This document shows, one piece after another, positions 25,368 to 33,599 of a DNA stretch of 47,883 nucleotides (position 1 is the stretch's first letter; each line of letters begins with the position of its first letter). Below the pieces are notes generated by a model. That model was not told the DNA's origin. It did not search any database and worked only from the letters and a program-made list of their open reading frames with translations. Source of the DNA: Actibacterium sp. 188UL27-1 (GTDB taxonomy: Bacteria > Pseudomonadota > Alphaproteobacteria > Rhodobacterales > Rhodobacteraceae); contig NZ_JAFEUL010000024.1 of the NCBI RefSeq assembly GCF_016901225.1, positions 1 to 47,883 on the forward strand. Direction: 5' to 3'. A program made the translations under genes and the position numbers.

Positions 25368-26871
25368 TCTGACACCCAAGGATGGCCTGCCCGCCGATGG
25401 GATGGGCTGCCATGGCGGCGCGTCCGAGATGGACCATGCTGCGCGCATCGCGGGCAAGTCCGAGGTATTGGATCGCTACGCCGCTGACTATCCGACCGGT
25501 CCCCATGACAAGCCGCAATCGATGTGCCCCGCCTTTGGATCATTGCGGGTGGGGTTGCGGATGCGGCGTGTGGCGACGGTTCTGTCGGGTTCGGCCTGCT
25601 GTGTCTACGGGCTGACATTCGTGAGCCATTTCTACGGGGCGCGGCGGTCGGTCGGCTATGTGCCGTTTAATTCCGAGACATTGGTGACGGGCAAGCTGTT
25701 CGAGGATATCCGCGACAGTGTCCATGAGATGGCGGACCCCGAGAAATACGATGCCATCGTCGTGACCAACCTCTGTGTGCCCACGGCCAGTGGTGTGCCG
25801 CTGCGGCTGCTTCCGGATGAGATCAATGGCGTGCGGATCGTGGGCATTGACGTGCCCGGATTTGGCATCCCGACCCATGCGGAGGCCAAGGATGTCTTGG
25901 CCGGTGCGATGCTTTCTTACGCGCGCAAGGAAATTGAGGCTGGCCCGGTCCAGGCGCCCGTGGGCGGCAAGCATGACCGCCCAACTGTTGCGCTGTTGGG
26001 AGAAATGTTCCCGGCGGACCCCATGATCATTGGCCAGATGTTGGCGCCCATGGGCCTGGCTGCCGGGCCCGTTGTGCCATGCCGCGAGTGGCGCGAGCTT
26101 TATGCCGCGCTGGATTGTGGTGTCGCGGCGGCGATCCACCCGTTCTACACCGCAGCGATGCGGGAATTTACCACCGCCGGGCGCCCGATCGTGGGCTCTG
26201 CCCCCGTGGGCCATGATGGCACGGCGGAATGGCTGCGCGGTTTGGGCGAGGCCTTTGGCTTGCCCGTCGACAAGGTTGCAGCGTCCCAGAATGCATTCTT
26301 GCCAGCGATCAAGGGGGCCTTGGCTGCGGCCCCGATCAAAGGGACGATCACGCTGTCGGGCTATGAAGGCAGTGAGTTGCTGGTCGCCCGGTTGCTGATC
26401 GAGAGCGGTGCCGATGTGCCTTACGTAGGGACAGCCTGCGCTCGGACCCCGCAATCGGATTGCGACCGCGACTGGCTGGAGGCGCGGGGCGTCACGGTCA
26501 AGTACCGCGCGTCGCTGGAGGATGACACGGCAGCCATGGAGGCCATTCGCCCCGATCTGGCCATTGGCACGACGCCTGTTGTCCAGAAGGCCAAGGAACT
26601 GGGCGTGCCGGGCCTGTATTATACCAACCTTGTGTCTGCGCGGCCCCTGATGGGACCCGCTGGAGCCGGAAGCCTGGCCCAGGTCATGAATGCCGCCATG
26701 GGCAACAAGGACCGCATGGGCAAGATGAAGGCCTTTTTCGATGGCGTTGGTGCCGGTGATACGGCGGGCGTTTGGGAAGGGGAGCCGAACCTAAGGCCCG
26801 ATTTCCGCGCGGCGCACCAGAAGAAGCTGGACAAGCAGGCCCGCGCCGCCAAAGCGCAGGATATGATTTGA
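25357..26871 (+). CDS. bchY: Chlorophyllide a reductase subunit BchY
   Basis: One of the two NifDK-like subunits of chlorophyllide a reductase (504 residues). ATG 25357 follows AGGGTGG; a TTG at 25327 is in frame but less likely. Cluster-binding cysteines are expected in SMCPAFGSL, SGSACCVYGL and VVTNLCVPTASG, all present. The N-terminal GMGCHGGAS segment is also seen in Rhodobacter BchY. It pairs with BchZ and receives electrons from BchX. Confidence 0.95.
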   Translation: MDGDLTPKDGLPADGMGCHGGASEMDHAARIAGKSEVLDRYAADYPTGPHDKPQSMCPAFGSLRVGLRMRRVATVLSGSACCVYGLTFVSHFYGARRSVGYVPFNSETLVTGKLFEDIRDSVHEMADPEKYDAIVVTNLCVPTASGVPLRLLPDEINGVRIVGIDVPGFGIPTHAEAKDVLAGAMLSYARKEIEAGPVQAPVGGKHDRPTVALLGEMFPADPMIIGQMLAPMGLAAGPVVPCREWRELYAALDCGVAAAIHPFYTAAMREFTTAGRPIVGSAPVGHDGTAEWLRGLGEAFGLPVDKVAASQNAFLPAIKGALAAAPIKGTITLSGYEGSELLVARLLIESGADVPYVGTACARTPQSDCDRDWLEARGVTVKYRASLEDDTAAMEAIRPDLAIGTTPVVQKAKELGVPGLYYTNLVSARPLMGPAGAGSLAQVMNAAMGNKDRMGKMKAFFDGVGAGDTAGVWEGEPNLRPDFRAAHQKKLDKQARAAKAQDMI

Positions 26872-26895
26872 TGGGCATGCCTTGGCGATATTGCG

Positions 26896-26957
26896 TTTTG
26901 GGGGCGCTGCCCCCGGCCTGTGGCCTCCCCCGGAGTATTTTCGACAATAAGAAAGGG
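26896..26957 (+). repeat. Intergenic hairpin repeat of Rhodobacterales type
   Basis: GGGGGC (26900-26905) and GCCCCC (26909-26914) form a 6-bp stem with a 3-base loop. A GGCCTGTGGCCTCCCCCGG segment follows, then an AT-rich tail ending in AAGAAAG. This layout resembles an intergenic repeat I have often seen between genes in Rhodobacterales genomes. It lies between bchY and bchZ and its tail supplies the purine-rich leader of bchZ. Only one copy is in the window, so the repeat status is from memory. Confidence 0.45.
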
Positions 26958-26965
26958 GCGGGGCC

Positions 26966-28447
26966 ATGTTAGTGCAGGACCATGACCGCGCCGGTGGCTA
27001 TTGGGGGGCCGTTTACGCCTTTTGCGCCGTCAAAGGCTTGCAGGTTGTGATCGACGGGCCGGTGGGGTGCGAAAACCTGCCGGTGACCAGCGTGCTGCAT
27101 TACACCGATGCCTTGCCGCCCCATGAATTGCCGATTGTGACGACCGGTTTGGGGGAGGAAGAGCTGGGCCGGGACGGGACCGAGGGCGCGATGAAGCGCG
27201 CCTGGGGGACACTTGATCCGGCTTTGCCTGCTGTCGTTGTGACCGGTTCGATTGCCGAGATGATCGGCGGTGGGGTCACGCCTCAGGGGACGAATATTCA
27301 GCGGTTCCTGCCGCGCACCATTGATGAGGACCAGTGGGAATGCGCGGACCGGGCGATGACCTGGATCTTTACCGAATACGGCATGACCAAGGGTCGAATG
27401 CCGCGCGAGGCCAAGCGAGAGGAGGACGCGAAGCCTCGCATCAATATCCTGGGTCCGATGTACGGCACGTTCAACATGGCGTCGGACCTGGCGGAGATCC
27501 GGCGGTTGGTCGAAGGGATCGGCGCCGAGGTCAACATGGTGATGCCCATGGGCGCGCATCTGGCCGAGATGCGGAACCTGGTGAATGCCGATGCCAATGT
27601 CGTCATGTATCGCGAATTTGGCCGTGGCCTTGCGGAGGTTTTGGGCAAGCCTTACCTGCAGGCGCCCATCGGTGTAGAAAGCACGACGCTGTTCTTGCGC
27701 AAGCTGGGCGAGATGCTGGGGCTGGACCCCGAGCCGTTTATCGAACGGGAGAAACATTCGACCCTGAAGCCGGTTTGGGATTTGTGGCGGTCGGTCACGC
27801 AGGATTTCTTTGCCACCGCCGAGTTCGCTGTTGTGGCAAACGAGACCTACACACGGGGCATTCGGGCGTTTCTGGAAGATGATCTGGGCTTTCCCTGCGC
27901 GTTTGCCGTGTCGCGGCTGGCGGGCAAGAAGACCGACAATGACGCGGTGCGCGAGATGATGGGGACGAAGCGGCCTTTGGTCGTTTTGGGATCCATCAAT
28001 GAAAAGATGTACCTGGCGGAGTTGAAGGCCGGGCACGGGCCGAGCCCTGCTTTCATTCCCGCCAGTTTCCCAGGTGCTGCCATCCGGCGGGCCACTGGCA
28101 CGCCGTTCATGGGTTACGCAGGCGCCACCTATCTATTGCAGGAAGTGTGCAACGGGTTGTTCGATGCGCTGTTCCATATCCTGCCCCTGGGCACCGAGAT
28201 GGATGCGGCAGAGGCCACGCCTGCCACACTGCGCCGGGACTTCCCGTGGGACGACGATGCGCAGACGCTGCTGGACGAGATCGTCGCGACCCATCCGATT
28301 TTGACCCGAATTTCGGCGGCCAAATCCCTGAGGGATGCGGCCGAGAAAGCCGCGCTGGCTGCGGGAGCAGAGCGCGTTCAGATCAACACGGTGCGCGGGC
28401 TTGGGCCCCTGCCGAAAACACGTGAAAAACAGGGAGAACTGACATGA
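26966..28447 (+). CDS. bchZ: Chlorophyllide a reductase subunit BchZ
   Basis: The second NifDK-like subunit (493 residues). ATG 26966 follows GAAAGGGGCGGGG. Recognisable sequence: [20 protein letters not shown] with a candidate cluster cysteine, [20 protein letters not shown], and [17 protein letters not shown]. It completes the BchXYZ complex that reduces the C7-C8 bond. The stop overlaps the pufQ start (ATGA), so the bch and puf segments are translationally and probably transcriptionally linked, as in Rhodobacter. Confidence 0.96.
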   Translation: MLVQDHDRAGGYWGAVYAFCAVKGLQVVIDGPVGCENLPVTSVLHYTDALPPHELPIVTTGLGEEELGRDGTEGAMKRAWGTLDPALPAVVVTGSIAEMIGGGVTPQGTNIQRFLPRTIDEDQWECADRAMTWIFTEYGMTKGRMPREAKREEDAKPRINILGPMYGTFNMASDLAEIRRLVEGIGAEVNMVMPMGAHLAEMRNLVNADANVVMYREFGRGLAEVLGKPYLQAPIGVESTTLFLRKLGEMLGLDPEPFIEREKHSTLKPVWDLWRSVTQDFFATAEFAVVANETYTRGIRAFLEDDLGFPCAFAVSRLAGKKTDNDAVREMMGTKRPLVVLGSINEKMYLAELKAGHGPSPAFIPASFPGAAIRRATGTPFMGYAGATYLLQEVCNGLFDALFHILPLGTEMDAAEATPATLRRDFPWDDDAQTLLDEIVATHPILTRISAAKSLRDAAEKAALAAGAERVQINTVRGLGPLPKTREKQGELT

Positions 28448-28674
28448 CGGACCAGACCACCGATCTGATGATGCCGCGTGAGCGGAACCGGGCAGCACCG
28501 CTGAAGCGGGAGTTCTACGCCTATTTCACCATCATATTCCTGGCCACCTTGCCGCTGGCGATCCTGACCTGGGCGCTGACAGCGTTGCGCCAGTTTCGCT
28601 TGCCCGCCAAGGGCCCCATCGCCCGGGCCTGGAGCCAGGCCCGGGTCATCACACCGATGATTTTCGCCGCCTGA
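28444..28674 (+). CDS. pufQ: PufQ
   Basis: A 76-residue membrane protein with one hydrophobic segment ([20 protein letters not shown]) between basic flanks. It holds the pufQ position, overlapping bchZ by 4 bases and preceding pufB. PufQ is needed for normal bacteriochlorophyll formation in Rhodobacter, perhaps as a pigment carrier or regulator of tetrapyrrole flow; its mechanism is not settled. Confidence 0.88.
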   Translation: MTDQTTDLMMPRERNRAAPLKREFYAYFTIIFLATLPLAILTWALTALRQFRLPAKGPIARAWSQARVITPMIFAA

Positions 28675-28720
28675 ATGGTGCGCGATGCGACATTCACCCC
28701 GCTATCGCGGCGGGATGGAT

Positions 28721-28743
28721 TGTTTGGGGTATCGCCCCAAACA
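28721..28743 (+). other. RNA hairpin upstream of pufB
   Basis: TGTTTGGGG (28721-28729) and CCCCAAACA (28735-28743) form a 9-bp stem with a 5-base loop in the pufQ-pufB gap. It resembles the 5' structures that protect pufBA mRNA or process the pufQ-pufB transcript in Rhodobacter. No U-run follows, so it is probably not a terminator. Confidence 0.5.
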
Positions 28744-28793
28744 CCCCGGCCGCGGGGCATGCGGCGTCAGCGTAGCGTTCCGGAGGAAAGTTA

Positions 28794-28943
28794 ATGGCTG
28801 ATAATACCGACCTGTCCTTCACAGGTCTTACCGACGAGCAGGCGCAAGAGTTGCACTCCGTCTATATGAGCGGGCTTTGGCTGTTCTCGGCCGTCGCCGT
28901 TGTTGCTCATTTGGCGACGTTCATCTGGCGTCCGTGGTTCTAA
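28794..28943 (+). CDS. pufB: Light-harvesting 1 beta polypeptide PufB
   Basis: A 49-residue LH1 beta chain preceded by an excellent ribosome-binding site, GGAGGAAAG (28782-28790). It has the typical [18 protein letters not shown] amphipathic start, one membrane helix, the BChl-ligating histidine in VVAHLATF, and the C-terminal FIWRPWF. It assembles with PufA around the reaction centre. Confidence 0.97.
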   Translation: MADNTDLSFTGLTDEQAQELHSVYMSGLWLFSAVAVVAHLATFIWRPWF

Positions 28944-28957
28944 GGGGGCACTGAAGA

Positions 28958-29137
28958 ATGGCACAATTCTACAAAATCTGGCTGATCTTCGACCCACGCC
29001 GCGTTTTCGTGGCGCAGGGCGTGTTCCTGTTCCTGCTGGCAGCGATGATTCATCTCGTCCTGCTGAGCACGGGTGCAGATGGATATAACTGGTTCGAAAT
29101 CAAGGCGGAGCAGCGTGCTGCTGCGGCTGCTGAGTAA
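28958..29137 (+). CDS. pufA: Light-harvesting 1 alpha polypeptide PufA
   Basis: A 59-residue LH1 alpha chain. It starts [20 protein letters not shown], followed by one membrane helix with the BChl-binding histidine in AAMIHLVLL and a periplasmic tail ending in an Ala run. The gene lies 14 bases after pufB and is followed by a strong hairpin. Confidence 0.97.
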   Translation: MAQFYKIWLIFDPRRVFVAQGVFLFLLAAMIHLVLLSTGADGYNWFEIKAEQRAAAAAE

Positions 29138-29157
29138 CCGGTACCACCATAGAAAAC

Positions 29158-29188
29158 GCTGCGGGCAGGATGCCCTTTTGCCCGCAGC
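29158..29188 (+). other. pufA-pufL intercistronic hairpin
   Basis: GCTGCGGGCA (29158-29167) pairs perfectly with TGCCCGCAGC (29179-29188), an 11-base loop between. In Rhodobacter, hairpins at this place protect the pufBA segment from 3' decay, giving more LH1 than reaction-centre subunits. No U-run follows. Confidence 0.7.
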
Positions 29189-29249
29189 TATCGCGATTTG
29201 AACGACGGCCAAGGCCAGTGCGCCGCGCCGCCAGCAACGGAGTAAGAAG

Positions 29250-30098
29250 ATGGCACTGCTCAGCTTCGAACGAAAATATCGCGTGCCAGGGGGCACGCTC
29301 ATCGGCGGCGATCTGTTCGATTTCTGGGTCGGGCCGTTTTACGTGGGCTTTTTCGGCGTCACGACTTTTTTCTTTGCCGCGCTCGGCACGATCCTGATCT
29401 TTTGGGGCACCGCCGCAGAAGGGGTATGGAACCCCTGGTTGATCTCAATAGATCCACCGGCGCTTGAATACGGGCTGGGGCCCGCGCCGCTGATGGAAGG
29501 CGGGCTGTGGCAGATCATCACGATGTGTGCCCATGGCGCGTTCATCAGTTGGGCTCTGCGCGAGGTTGAGATCTGCAACAAGCTGGGCATGGGCTATCAC
29601 GTCCCCTTCGCCTTTGGTGTCGCGATCTTTGCCTATACGACGCTGGTCGTGATCCGCCCGATCTTTATGGGCGCCTGGGGGCATGGCTTCCCCTATGGGA
29701 TCTGGACGCACCTCGATTGGGTCAGCAATGTGGGCTACCTATACGGCAACTTCCACTACAATCCCGCGCATATGATCGCCATCACGTTCTTCTTCACGAC
29801 GACGCTGGCGCTGGCGCTGCATGGTGGCCTGATCCTGTCGGCGGCGAACCCTGAAAAGGGCACCGAGATGAAGACGCCGGATCATGAGGATACCTATTTC
29901 CGCGACTTCATCGGCTATTCGGTCGGCACGCTGGGGATCCACCGGGTGGGTCTGCTGCTGGCGCTGAATGCCGGGTTCTGGAGCGCGATCTGTATCCTGA
30001 TTTCGGGCACCATCTGGTTCGATCAATGGATCGCCTGGTGGGACTGGTACGTATTCCTGCCGTTCTGGGCAGACATTCCGGGAGGCGTAAATGGCTGA
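29250..30098 (+). CDS. pufL: Photosynthetic reaction centre L subunit PufL
   Basis: A 282-residue subunit with five membrane helices, the same length as Rhodobacter L. It starts [17 protein letters not shown]. Special-pair and accessory BChl histidines are in THLDWVSN and YNPAHMIAI, and non-haem iron ligands in LALHGGLIL and GIHRVGLL. Its end overlaps pufM by 8 bases. The family is unambiguous. Confidence 0.98.
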   Translation: MALLSFERKYRVPGGTLIGGDLFDFWVGPFYVGFFGVTTFFFAALGTILIFWGTAAEGVWNPWLISIDPPALEYGLGPAPLMEGGLWQIITMCAHGAFISWALREVEICNKLGMGYHVPFAFGVAIFAYTTLVVIRPIFMGAWGHGFPYGIWTHLDWVSNVGYLYGNFHYNPAHMIAITFFFTTTLALALHGGLILSAANPEKGTEMKTPDHEDTYFRDFIGYSVGTLGIHRVGLLLALNAGFWSAICILISGTIWFDQWIAWWDWYVFLPFWADIPGGVNG

Positions 30099-31017
30099 GT
30101 ATCAGAACATCTTTACCCAGGTTCAGGTGCGCGGCGCACCTGAATACGGGATGGCAGGCGATGTCGACCTGAAGGAACGCATCGGCAAACCCGGCTTTTC
30201 CGGTTTGCTGGGATGGGTCGGCAACGCGCAGCTAGGGCCTTTCTACCTGGGCGGTTACGGTGTGGCCTCAATCGCATGCGGTCTGATCTGGTTCTTTATC
30301 TGCGGGATCAGCTTTTGGGACCAGGCGGGTTACAACCCGGCCGTGTTCATGCGGGATCTGTTCTATTTCTCGCTTGAGCCGCCTGCGCCCGAATATGGCC
30401 TGGGCATTCCGCCCTTGGGCGAGGGGTTGGGCTGGTTGATTGCATCGTTCTTCCTGCTCGTCAGCGTGATCACATGGTGGATGCGCTCCTGGATGCTGGC
30501 CCACCAGTTGGGGATGGGCAAGCATATCTGCTACGCCTTTGCGTCGGCCATCTGGTTGTTCCTGGTGCTGGGTCTGATCCGGCCCCTGATGATGGGCAGC
30601 TGGTCCGAGGCCGTGCCCTACGGCATCTTCAGCCACCTGGACTGGACCAATAACTTCAGCCTGACCTACGGCAACCTGTTCTATAATCCATTCCACGCGC
30701 TTTCGATCGTGTTCTTGTATGGCTCGACTCTGCTATTTGCCATGCATGGCGCAACGATCCTGGCGGTGGCCCGTTTCGGCGGTGACCGGGAACTGGAGCA
30801 AATCGTGGATCGCGGCACGGCCTCGGAACGCGCCGCATTGTTCTGGCGCTGGACCATGGGCTTTAACGCCACGATGGAGGGCATTCACCGCTGGGCCTGG
30901 TGGTTTGCGGTGCTGACAACGCTGACCGGCGGGATCGGCATCCTGCTGACCGGCACCGTGGTCGATGACTGGTATGCCTGGGCGCAGGTCCATGGCTATG
31001 CCCCGATGGACCAGTGA
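30091..31017 (+). CDS. pufM: Photosynthetic reaction centre M subunit PufM
   Basis: A 308-residue subunit forming the core heterodimer with L. It has the N-terminal [38 protein letters not shown] with the BChl-binding histidines, FAMHGATIL and [11 protein letters not shown] for iron and quinone binding. The length and the short C-terminus (APMDQ) fit RCs without a bound tetrahaem cytochrome. No pufC gene follows; a pufX-like gene is in its place. Confidence 0.98.
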   Translation: MAEYQNIFTQVQVRGAPEYGMAGDVDLKERIGKPGFSGLLGWVGNAQLGPFYLGGYGVASIACGLIWFFICGISFWDQAGYNPAVFMRDLFYFSLEPPAPEYGLGIPPLGEGLGWLIASFFLLVSVITWWMRSWMLAHQLGMGKHICYAFASAIWLFLVLGLIRPLMMGSWSEAVPYGIFSHLDWTNNFSLTYGNLFYNPFHALSIVFLYGSTLLFAMHGATILAVARFGGDRELEQIVDRGTASERAALFWRWTMGFNATMEGIHRWAWWFAVLTTLTGGIGILLTGTVVDDWYAWAQVHGYAPMDQ

Positions 31018-31037
31018 ACGAAAAGGAGCACTGAGAC

Positions 31038-31289
31038 ATGAGTGAAGAAAAGCCAATCTTCGGGGCTGAATATGAGCCCACTGATCGGGAGCGTCTCGCC
31101 TATCAAGGCATGTTCCTGATGCTGCAGGGCGCGGGATATGCGGCAGCTGTCTTTGCCGCGGTCCTGTTCCTGATTTACGGCATGATCGCCTTTTCCTGGC
31201 TTTTGCCGCCGGAAAGCAAGGAGGCGCCGGATCCGACGCCGCTGTCTTTCCTGATCGAATCTGAAGTGCCGGCAAACAGGCACGTCTGA
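31038..31289 (+). CDS. pufX: PufX-like core-complex protein
   Basis: An 83-residue single-span protein directly after pufM, preceded by AAAGGAGCACTG. It resembles Rhodobacter PufX in length, position and pattern: a polar N-terminus, [20 protein letters not shown] spanning the membrane with a GxxxxxA-type small-residue face, and a Pro-rich C-terminus ([11 protein letters not shown]). PufX opens the LH1 ring for quinone exchange and can dimerise core complexes. Sequence identity is low, as usual for this protein, so the call rests largely on position and length. Confidence 0.85.
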   Translation: MSEEKPIFGAEYEPTDRERLAYQGMFLMLQGAGYAAAVFAAVLFLIYGMIAFSWLLPPESKEAPDPTPLSFLIESEVPANRHV

Positions 31290-31293
31290 TCGG

Positions 31294-31325
31294 GGCGGGC
31301 GCGGCCCTGGTGGCCCGCGCCCGCC
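31294..31325 (+). terminator. GC-rich hairpin after pufX
   Basis: GGCGGGCGCGG (31294-31304) pairs with CCGCGCCCGCC (31315-31325). This 11-bp stem starts 5 bases after the pufX stop and is followed by TCTCT rather than a U-run. It probably stabilises or weakly terminates puf mRNA. Confidence 0.6.
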
Positions 31326-31410
31326 TCTCTGCCCATTCGATCCCTGTCCCGGGGGTCGGATGTCGGGGTGTCCACCCCGGTTCCCTTTCCTGTTGGCTAC
31401 AGGAAACTGG

Positions 31411-31444
31411 CGCCGTGCGGGACCGCAATCCCGCACGGCGTTTT
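31411..31444 (+). terminator. Intrinsic terminator between pufX and dxs
   Basis: CGCCGTGCGGGA (31411-31422) and TCCCGCACGGCG (31429-31440) form a perfect 12-bp stem with a 6-base loop, followed immediately by TTTT (31441-31444). A classic terminator for the puf operon; dxs would then depend on read-through or its own promoter. Confidence 0.75.
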
Positions 31445-31469
31445 CCGTTCAACTTGTCCGTTCAACTTG
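31444..31469 (+). repeat. Perfect 13-bp tandem duplication before dxs
   Basis: TCCGTTCAACTTG occurs at 31444-31456 and again at 31457-31469 with no gap. It fills the space between the terminator's T-run and the dxs ribosome-binding site GGAGGAG (31469-31475). Confidence 0.85.
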
Positions 31470-31482
31470 GAGGAGCGCTGAA

Positions 31483-33393
31483 ATGTCCCGACCAAAGACC
31501 CCGCACCTGGACCGTGTCGCCGGTCCGGCTGACCTGAAGGCCTTTTCCGACCGCGATCTGGCGCGACTGGCCGATGAGGTTCGTGCCGAAGTGATCTCTG
31601 CCGTGTCCGAAACCGGGGGGCATCTCGGCTCGTCCCTGGGTGTGGTCGAATTGAGCGTGGCGTTGCACGCCATCTTTGACACGCCCCGTGACAAGCTGGT
31701 CTGGGATGTGGGCCATCAGTGTTATCCGCACAAGCTTCTGACAGGCCGCCGGTCGCGCATCCGCACATTGCGTCAGGGCGGGGGTCTGAGCGGGTTCACC
31801 AAACGATCCGAGTCCGATTATGATCCGTTCGGCGCGGCCCACAGCTCCACCTCGATCAGTGCGGCCCTGGGCTTTACGGTGGCGCGCGACATGGGCCAGC
31901 CCACCGGTGATGCGATTGCCGTGATCGGCGACGGTGCGATCAGCGCTGGCATGGCCTATGAGGCGCTGAACAATGCGGGCCATGAAGGGCGCCGCATGTT
32001 CGTGATCCTGAACGATAACGAGATGAGCATCGCCCCGCCGGTTGGCGCGATGTCCGCCTATCTGTCGGGTCTTTATGCCAACACGCCCTTGGTGCAGATG
32101 GCCGAAGGGTTCGAGGCGGCCTTGCCCGGACCCTTGCGCGATGGCGCCCGGCGCGCCCGCCAATTGGTCACCGGCGCGGCTGGCACTGGCGGAACGCTGT
32201 TCGAAGAGCTGGGGTTCAGCTATGTCGGCCCTGTCGATGGCCATGATATGGGTCAGTTGCTGGCCGTGTTGCGCGCCGCCAAGGCCCGCGCCACCGGGCC
32301 AGTGTTGATCCATGCGCTGACGGTCAAGGGCAAGGGATATCAACCGGCGGAGACGTCGGTGGACAAATATCACGGCGTTTCAAAGTTCGATGTCGTCTCT
32401 GGCACCCAGAAGAAATCCAAAGGCAACGCGCCCTCCTATACCTCGGTCTTTGGTAAGGCGCTGACCCAAGAGGCCGCCGACGATCCGCGTATCGTAGGCA
32501 TCACGGCGGCCATGCCATCGGGCACCGGCATAAACATCCTGCAAGATCGGTTCCCGGAGCGGGTCTTTGACGTGGGGATCGCTGAGCAACATGGCGTGAC
32601 CTTTGCCGCCGGTCTGGCGGCTGGCGGGCTCAAGCCGTTTTGCGCGATCTATTCGACCTTCCTGCAGCGCGGTTATGACCAGATTGTCCATGATGTGGCC
32701 TTGCAACGGCTACCGGTGCGGTTCGCCATTGACCGGGCCGGGTTGGTCGGTGCCGATGGCGCGACCCATGCGGGCGCGTTTGACATCGGCTATCTGTCGA
32801 ACCTGCCGGGTTTTGTGGTCATGGCCGTCGGGGACGAGGCTGAGTTGATGCACATGGTCGCCACGGCGGCGGATTACGACGCGGGGCCGATCGCCTTCCG
32901 ATATCCCCGCGGTGAAGGCGCAGGCGTCGATCTGCCAGAGCGGGGGACGGCGCTGCAGATCGGCAAGGGACGCATCTTGCGAGAGGGGGAAACGGCGGCG
33001 CTGTTATCGTTTGGTGGCCACCTGTCGGAGACCTTGGCCGCGGCAGAGATGCTGGAGGCGCGCGGGATCTCAACCACGGTCGCCGATGCCCGCTTTGCCA
33101 AACCGCTGGACCACGACCTGATCCGGCGACTGGCCCGTCACCACGGCGCGCTTGTGACGGTTGAAACCGGGGCAACGGGCGGTTTTGGGGCGCAGGTCCT
33201 GCATATGCTGGCGGATGCGGGCGCGCTGGACCGCGGTCTGCGTATTCGCACGATGACCCTACCGGACAGGTTCATCGACCAGGCAAGCCCTGCGGCCATG
33301 TATGAAGAGGCCGGTCTGACCGCCCGCCATATCGCCGCCAAGGTGACAGAGACATTGGGCGCCATCGATCTGGGGCTCGCGACGACGGCGTGA
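31483..33393 (+). CDS. dxs: 1-deoxy-D-xylulose-5-phosphate synthase
   Basis: A 636-residue thiamine-diphosphate enzyme that starts the MEP isoprenoid pathway, supplying carotenoid and phytol precursors. ATG 31483 follows GGAGGAG; the frame extends upstream through the terminator, which I disregard. TPP binding is shown by [18 protein letters not shown] and [13 protein letters not shown], and the transketolase Pyr domain by [18 protein letters not shown] dxs copy behind puf genes is also seen in Rhodobacter, tying isoprenoid supply to the photosynthetic apparatus. Confidence 0.96.
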   Translation: MSRPKTPHLDRVAGPADLKAFSDRDLARLADEVRAEVISAVSETGGHLGSSLGVVELSVALHAIFDTPRDKLVWDVGHQCYPHKLLTGRRSRIRTLRQGGGLSGFTKRSESDYDPFGAAHSSTSISAALGFTVARDMGQPTGDAIAVIGDGAISAGMAYEALNNAGHEGRRMFVILNDNEMSIAPPVGAMSAYLSGLYANTPLVQMAEGFEAALPGPLRDGARRARQLVTGAAGTGGTLFEELGFSYVGPVDGHDMGQLLAVLRAAKARATGPVLIHALTVKGKGYQPAETSVDKYHGVSKFDVVSGTQKKSKGNAPSYTSVFGKALTQEAADDPRIVGITAAMPSGTGINILQDRFPERVFDVGIAEQHGVTFAAGLAAGGLKPFCAIYSTFLQRGYDQIVHDVALQRLPVRFAIDRAGLVGADGATHAGAFDIGYLSNLPGFVVMAVGDEAELMHMVATAADYDAGPIAFRYPRGEGAGVDLPERGTALQIGKGRILREGETAALLSFGGHLSETLAAAEMLEARGISTTVADARFAKPLDHDLIRRLARHHGALVTVETGATGGFGAQVLHMLADAGALDRGLRIRTMTLPDRFIDQASPAAMYEEAGLTARHIAAKVTETLGAIDLGLATTA

Positions 33394-33599
33394 CGCCCGC
33401 AGCCGAAGACACCGCGCCACACCCCGCAGACCCCCGTGCCATACCCCGCGCGTTTGGAAAGCAATGATCCCCGATTTTATTGGTGGGCCTTTGTTTTTGA
33501 ATGTCGCGCTGATTTCCTATCCCGTTTCGTGTTCGTTCTAGTCATCGCTTTCCGATAACTTTAGGGTTTTGCCATGATCAGGATGCGTGGGGCACTGGA

